Below are positions 4,891 to 7,736 of a DNA stretch of 7,736 nucleotides, piece by piece. The translations under genes and the position numbers were made by a program. Below the pieces are notes generated by a model. The model had not been told where the DNA came from, made no database searches, and saw only the letters and a program-made list of their open reading frames with translations. The first letter of the stretch is position 1, and each line of letters starts with the position of its first letter. This stretch comes from JACPLA01 sp035291905 (GTDB taxonomy: Bacteria > Bacteroidota > Ignavibacteria > UBA10030): positions 1 through 7,736 of the forward strand of contig DATDRF010000076.1 of NCBI GenBank assembly GCA_035291905.1, written 5' to 3'.

Positions 4891-7125
4891 TCAGGCAGGC
4901 TTGAGGCGGGCGAACTTCAGAATCAGATTCTTGACACCATACTCGTCAAAGTGAACGACGGCTTTTTTTGCATCCCCGCTTCCTTTCACTTCGATGACCT
5001 TTCCCCTTCCAAATGTTTCATGCACCACGATCGACCCCCGTTTCACCTCCAAGACCTCTTGTGATTCGGATTCATAGTCCGGAATCGGATCTTTAAAATA
5101 TCCCTCGTCGTCTCCCTTCGCTTTGCCGCCCCGGGGCGTCCTCTGGGGGCGCTGGTCGAAGCTATCACCATTTGAGGGTTCGAATGCTCTCCTGCCGCCT
5201 TTGCTCTCGACGAGCTCGACATTCTCCGTGCCAATCTCGGCAAGAAACCGCGAAGAGCTCGGGAATGAGGGTTCGCCGAATCTGTACCGCATCCTCGCGT
5301 GCATGAGATACAGCTTCTTCTGCGCGCGCGTCACTCCAACGTAGAACAGCCTCCGCTCCTCCTCAAGGTCCGCCCTGTCGATCGTATTCGAATAGAACGG
5401 AAGAAGCCCTTCCTCCAACCCGGCAATTGTCACAATGGGAAACTCCAGCCCTTTTGAGGAATGAAGGGTCATGAGCGTCACGGCGTTTTGCGTCCCTTCC
5501 CAGGTGTCGATATCGGAAACCAGGGAGACTTCTTCAAGAAACTGTTCGAGAGTCGCGTCCGGCCGGGTGTCGTGGAATTCTGAAATCGCAGACAGAAGCT
5601 CCTGCACGTTCTCCCAACGATTCATCGACTCGACACTCGCCTCCTCCTTGTATTGCCGCAGAACTCCCAACTCATCCACCATGGAACGCGACAACTCGGA
5701 AAACGACATCTGTTCCTTGAGGCCGAGGTATTTCTGAACGAAAGCATGGAATTGTCTCAGGCTTTTCTTCGCCCTATCCGTGAGTACCTCCAAGGAGGCC
5801 GCCTCCCCCGCTGCGACAAGGAGGGGCATATCCCGCCTGGCGGCGTGGTTTTTGAGGTGATCGAGGGTTGTGCTCCCCAATCCTCTAGGCGGATAGTTGA
5901 CCACCCTTGAAAAACTCTCGTTATCCCGGGGGTTCACGAGGAGTCGAAGGTAAGCCAGAATATCTTTGATTTCCTTGCGCTCATAGAATCTGATCCCCCC
6001 CACGATCACATACGGTATTCCGCCCCTTCGAAGCTCATCCTCAATCGACCTGGATTGGGCGTTCGTGCGATACAGTATTGCAAAGTCCTTCAAGGCGAAC
6101 TTTTGATGAGCGGATTCGTGCTGGATGAGCTGGACGATCTGCCTCCCTTCGTCGCGATCGTCGGCGCACTCTACGTGCGTGATCGGATCTCCCTGGATGT
6201 TCTCAGTCCACAGCTGTTTCTTGAACTGATCGACATTGTTCATTATCAACCTGTCTGCCGCAGAAAGGATCGACTTGGTCGATCGGTAGTTCTGCTCAAG
6301 CCTGAACGTCTGGCAATCGGGGAAATCCCTCGAAAAATCGAGGATATTGCGGATATCGGCGCCGCGGAAGGAGTAGATGCTCTGTGCATCATCTCCCACT
6401 ACGCTGATGTTCCTGTATTTTGCCGAAAGCAACTTCGTGACCTGATATTGGGCCCGATTCGTATCCTGAAATTCGTCCACCATGACGAACTTGAAACGAT
6501 GCTGGTATCTCTCGAGGACAGCAGGGTACCGGGTGAAGAGTTGGATCGGCTTTACCAGGAGGTCGTCAAAATCCATGGCATTGCTGCGTTCCAGTTGTCG
6601 TTCATAGATGCGAAAGACCTGGGCCGCCTTTTCCTCGGTGAAATCCCGGGCGCGTTCTTCGAATCCCTTGGGAGTCAGCAACTCGTTCTTCGCTTTGCTG
6701 ACAAGATTTCTGAGGAGGTTTGGATGGATCTGTTGCTGGGAGATCCCCAGCTGGGCCATGGCTTCGCGAATGACACCGAGCGAATCATCCGTATCGTAGA
6801 TTGTAAACGATTGAGAGTAACCAAGCACTTCACACTCACGCCGAAGGACGCGGGCGAACATCGAGTGGAAGGTTCCCATCCAGAGTTGCGAGGCCTTCTC
6901 GCCCACAAGACGAACTATCCGCTGCTTCATTTCGTTGGCGGCTTTGTTTGTGAAGGTGAGGGCCAGAATTTCATGCGGCGGGACTCCGCATGCAACCAGG
7001 TGGGCAATCCGGTACGTCAGCACGCGGGTCTTACCGCTCCCCGCGCCAGCGATGATCATCACCGGCCCGTTCGTTGCTTTGACGGCGTCTTGCTGTACAG
7101 GATTAAGATCGTTAAGGAATGACAT
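4891..7125 (-). CDS. pcrA: UvrD/PcrA-type ATP-dependent DNA helicase
   Basis: This 744-residue superfamily 1A helicase unwinds DNA 3' to 5' in nucleotide excision repair and related repair and replication tasks. The motifs appear in order: Q-motif region LNPVQQDAV (7-15), Walker A AGAGSGKT (26-33), Ia LTFTNKAANEM (56-66), Ib GTFHS (84-88), II DEFQDTN (217-223), III GDDAQSIYSFRGA (244-256), IV EQNYRS (277-282), V TLHSSKGLEFP (553-563) and VI EERRLFYVGVTRAQ (589-602). A low-complexity charged linker (about 640-690) leads to a C-terminal Tudor-like domain, GSIVVHETFGRGKVIEV (697-713), the part known to contact RNA polymerase in PcrA/UvrD. Length and domain order match PcrA closely; uvrD is an equally acceptable symbol. 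The ATG at 7125 has only a weak, very close ribosome binding site (AGGGA), but the sequence begins exactly where family members do. A good promoter lies about 37 bp upstream. Confidence 0.96.
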   Translation of the reverse strand: MSFLNDLNPVQQDAVKATNGPVMIIAGAGSGKTRVLTYRIAHLVACGVPPHEILALTFTNKAANEMKQRIVRLVGEKASQLWMGTFHSMFARVLRRECEVLGYSQSFTIYDTDDSLGVIREAMAQLGISQQQIHPNLLRNLVSKAKNELLTPKGFEERARDFTEEKAAQVFRIYERQLERSNAMDFDDLLVKPIQLFTRYPAVLERYQHRFKFVMVDEFQDTNRAQYQVTKLLSAKYRNISVVGDDAQSIYSFRGADIRNILDFSRDFPDCQTFRLEQNYRSTKSILSAADRLIMNNVDQFKKQLWTENIQGDPITHVECADDRDEGRQIVQLIQHESAHQKFALKDFAILYRTNAQSRSIEDELRRGGIPYVIVGGIRFYERKEIKDILAYLRLLVNPRDNESFSRVVNYPPRGLGSTTLDHLKNHAARRDMPLLVAAGEAASLEVLTDRAKKSLRQFHAFVQKYLGLKEQMSFSELSRSMVDELGVLRQYKEEASVESMNRWENVQELLSAISEFHDTRPDATLEQFLEEVSLVSDIDTWEGTQNAVTLMTLHSSKGLEFPIVTIAGLEEGLLPFYSNTIDRADLEEERRLFYVGVTRAQKKLYLMHARMRYRFGEPSFPSSSRFLAEIGTENVELVESKGGRRAFEPSNGDSFDQRPQRTPRGGKAKGDDEGYFKDPIPDYESESQEVLEVKRGSIVVHETFGRGKVIEVKGSGDAKKAVVHFDEYGVKNLILKFARLKPA

Positions 7126-7161
7126 GGTCCCTGATCATGAATCGTTGCAATGGCGTCATCC

Positions 7162-7190
7162 ATGATAGAGAATATTGCGTGTGAAGGCAA
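7162..7190 (-). promoter_or_regulatory. Sigma-70-like promoter for the pcrA/uvrD helicase gene
   Basis: On the minus strand TTGCCT (7190-7185, 4 of 6 to the -35 consensus) and TATCAT (7167-7162, 5 of 6 to the -10 consensus) are separated by the optimal 17 nt. Transcription would begin near 7155, giving a leader of about 30 nt before the ATG at 7125. I see no LexA-type box (CTGT-N8-ACAG or GAAC-N4-GTTC) near it, so SOS control is not indicated. Confidence 0.6.
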
Positions 7191-7221
7191 GAAGTCTCTC
7201 GCGCAGAGCGGAGAAGCTCAG

Positions 7222-7244
7222 CGAATTTCCTTGACACGAATTTC
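7222..7244. repeat. Short direct repeat between ogt and the helicase gene
   Basis: The 8-bp word CGAATTTC occurs at 7222-7229 and again at 7237-7244, a 15-bp period, just after the alkyltransferase stop codon and upstream of the helicase promoter. It could be a chance repeat or a regulator half-site pair. No rho-independent terminator for the alkyltransferase gene is evident in this 126-bp gap, only weak stems such as GAGC-GGAGAA-GCTC at 7206-7219. Confidence 0.4.
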
Positions 7245-7251
7245 ACAAACA

Positions 7252-7736
7252 TCAGAGAAGCAATGCTCCTTCAAGACGAAGGAGGAATTCTTTCATTTTG
7301 ATTCCGCCGCCGTAACCGGTAAGACTATCGTCCGCACCGACAACGCGATGACATGGAACCACCAGAGGAAGTGGATTTGCCGCGTTCACTCTTCCTACGC
7401 TTTGGGATCCCCGCGGCACTCCCACTCTCCTCGCCAGTTCCTTGTAACTTATCGTCGTACCGTAGGGAACTTTCAGGAGCTCCGTCCATACCGTTTTCTG
7501 AAAATCGGTCCCGATCATATGGAGAGGAATACTGAACGTCGTCAATCTTCCCGAGAGGTACTCTTTCAGTTCCGAAACGGATGCCCTGTTTCTTAACTCT
7601 GACTCGATGATATCGTGATCAGGGAGGTACCGATGAAGCCAGGGAACGAAATCCGATCTCCTGTAGCCCCGAATGCAAAGCTTGCACATCCCTTTGTCTG
7701 TTGAGGCGAGGGAGAGCGGTCCTACGGCAGATTCAA
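7252..7736 (-). CDS. ogt: Methylated-DNA--[protein]-cysteine S-methyltransferase (O6-alkylguanine-DNA alkyltransferase), 5' end outside window
   Basis: The protein removes alkyl groups from O6-alkylguanine in DNA by transferring them irreversibly to its own cysteine. The active-site motif PCHRV is present, with the acceptor Cys encoded at 7351-7353, followed by the conserved SLTGYGGG and KEFLLRLEGALLL end. Upstream are FQKTVWTELLKVPYGTTISYKELA, including the conserved Tyr, and NAANPLPLV. A Met codon at 7687-7689 would give 145 residues, but the frame stays open to the right edge. It encodes ESAVGPLSLASTDKG directly before this Met, which matches the usual N-terminal beta-strand region of the family. 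The true start therefore lies beyond 7736; 160 complete codons are visible. The residue two before the V-G of the DNA-binding helix, normally the nucleotide-flipping Arg, is Gln (codon 7402-7404). The helicase gene lies downstream on the same strand but has its own promoter. Family assignment is secure; the choice of ogt over another MGMT-type symbol is not. Confidence 0.93.
   Translation of the reverse strand, partial: ESAVGPLSLASTDKGMCKLCIRGYRRSDFVPWLHRYLPDHDIIESELRNRASVSELKEYLSGRLTTFSIPLHMIGTDFQKTVWTELLKVPYGTTISYKELARRVGVPRGSQSVGRVNAANPLPLVVPCHRVVGADDSLTGYGGGIKMKEFLLRLEGALLL

Noticed and set aside
6055..7122. A 355-codon open frame on the plus strand antisense to the helicase N-terminal half
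   Set aside because: The opposite strand carries an unmistakable helicase with every SF1A motif; the antisense reading shows no domain and is a codon-bias mirror.
7231..7236. Perfect -35 hexamer TTGACA on the plus strand
   Set aside because: The sequence 16-18 nt downstream has no -10-like element and no plus-strand gene follows.

Overview
The window carries eight protein-coding genes, two of them cut by the window edges, and no tRNA, rRNA, CRISPR array or insertion sequence that I can see. G+C looks moderate, roughly 50-55% by eye. An Rrf2-led suf operon, a bacillithiol-type glycosyltransferase (BshA), a PcrA-type helicase and several GTG starts would fit a member of the Bacteroidota/Chlorobiota/Ignavibacteria neighbourhood. 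That placement is inference; no rRNA or other decisive marker is present.

Left part, minus strand (1187 down to 1): an iron-sulfur assembly operon. It begins with an Rrf2/IscR-like regulator with three cysteines, continues with an unrecognised 126-residue protein with a Pro/Ala-rich tail, and then sufB, which runs off the left edge. Between the first gene and its candidate promoter lies a perfect inverted repeat with the GACT-N5-AGTC core of IscR type 1 sites, so autoregulation by Fe-S status is a good working model.

Middle part, plus strand (1364 to 4889): an ABC exporter pair (ATPase and ABC-2-type permease, overlapping by 4 bp); a 164-bp gap holding a CACAGAGG-type repeat; bshA, the first enzyme of bacillithiol-type thiol synthesis; and, 12 bp after it and in the same frame, a small protein with the marks of a PD-(D/E)XK nuclease fold.

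Right part, minus strand (7736 down to 4891): a 5'-truncated O6-alkylguanine-DNA alkyltransferase (ogt/MGMT type), then a full-length UvrD/PcrA helicase with its own good sigma-70-like promoter. The helicase stop codon is one base from the stop codon of the convergent nuclease-like gene.

Taken together, the window groups Fe-S assembly, low-molecular-weight thiol synthesis and DNA repair functions, all linked to redox or alkylation damage. Whether this is functional clustering or chance cannot be told from one genome. The least explained items are the suf-operon protein of unknown function, the nuclease-like protein behind bshA, and a Gln at the usual arginine-finger position of the alkyltransferase.
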